Below, one piece after another: positions 5,694-5,722 of a stretch of DNA of 5,722 nt. The stretch lies in contig CAVOBC010000314.1 in assembly GCA_963693635.1 (NCBI GenBank), positions 1-5,722 on the forward strand. Direction: 5' to 3'. This DNA comes from CAVOBC01 sp963693635. Lineage in GTDB: Bacteria > Pseudomonadota > Gammaproteobacteria > Pseudomonadales > Azotimanducaceae. Every line of letters starts with the position of its first letter. Position 1 is the first letter of the stretch. A model generated the notes under the pieces. That model searched no databases. It saw only the letters and a program-made list of their open reading frames with translations, and was not told the origin of the DNA. The position numbers were made by a program, and so were the translations under genes.

Positions 5694-5722
5694 TGGCGGA
5701 GAGAGAGGGATTCGAACCCTCG
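5694..5722 (-). tRNA. tRNA-Ser, 3' end only (gene runs off the window)
   Basis: On the minus strand the sequence reads a T-arm with GAGGG/CCCTC stem and TTCGAAT loop (5705-5721). The seven-base acceptor strand TCTCTCC (5698-5704) follows, then discriminator G (5697) and an encoded CCA (5694-5696). A G discriminator with a GGAGAGA-type acceptor is typical of bacterial tRNA-Ser; E. coli tRNA-Ser(CGA) ends the same way. The anticodon and long variable arm lie outside the window, so the isoacceptor cannot be named. Confidence 0.85.

Noticed and set aside
5549..5713. attL/attR direct repeats of an integrated element
   Set aside because: The two same-orientation copies are only about 130 bases apart with no integrase between them, and the nearest copy is inverted. 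A collapsed remnant cannot be excluded.
1..5722. CRISPR array, transposase, toxin-antitoxin or defence system
   Set aside because: No regularly spaced repeats and no recognisable transposase, nuclease or toxin motifs were found on either strand.

Overview
The window looks like a stretch of a marine- or soil-type Gram-negative proteobacterium, most likely a gammaproteobacterium. This is inferred from three things: a DUF5916-type outer-membrane protein, a secreted protein with a PEP-CTERM sorting tail (known only from Gram-negative bacteria with exosortase systems), and a tRNA-Ser tail with an encoded CCA. No species can be named from the sequence.

Left half (12-2592, minus strand): one long broken gene. 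Read across its lesions, it encodes a signal peptide, a CBM9-like carbohydrate-binding domain and a DUF5916 beta-barrel of roughly 860 residues. It has five in-frame stops (TAA 2362-2364, TAG 1813-1815, TGA 456-458, TAG 336-338, TGA 330-332) and three frameshifts (near 1230, 1008-1010 and 882-883). Two of the stops lie in or at the edge of a perfect 13-bp inverted repeat that looks as if it was copied from a neighbouring conserved segment.

Middle (2593-4584): a gene-poor spacer, then a small exported VOC/glyoxalase-fold protein on the plus strand (2992-3459). Next is a short hairpin-rich stretch with possible decayed coding sequence. A convergent glutathione S-transferase follows on the minus strand (3700-4326), with an active-site Tyr7 and a GRAEP motif like alpha/mu/pi/sigma enzymes.

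Right part (4497-5722): a PEP-CTERM protein on the minus strand (4584-5318) with a good minus-strand terminator behind it (4497-4520). Upstream of it is a gene-free stretch containing a possible three-way-junction RNA fold (5464-5531), a 109-bp element bounded by inverted copies of a tRNA-Ser 3' end (5549-5657), and a strong bidirectional terminator (5661-5690). The window ends in the 3' end of a real tRNA-Ser gene on the minus strand (5694-5722). The genes do not form an obvious pathway or operon; each appears to be its own transcription unit. The most unusual parts are the tRNA-tail-derived inverted repeats and the palindrome-templated lesion in the pseudogene.
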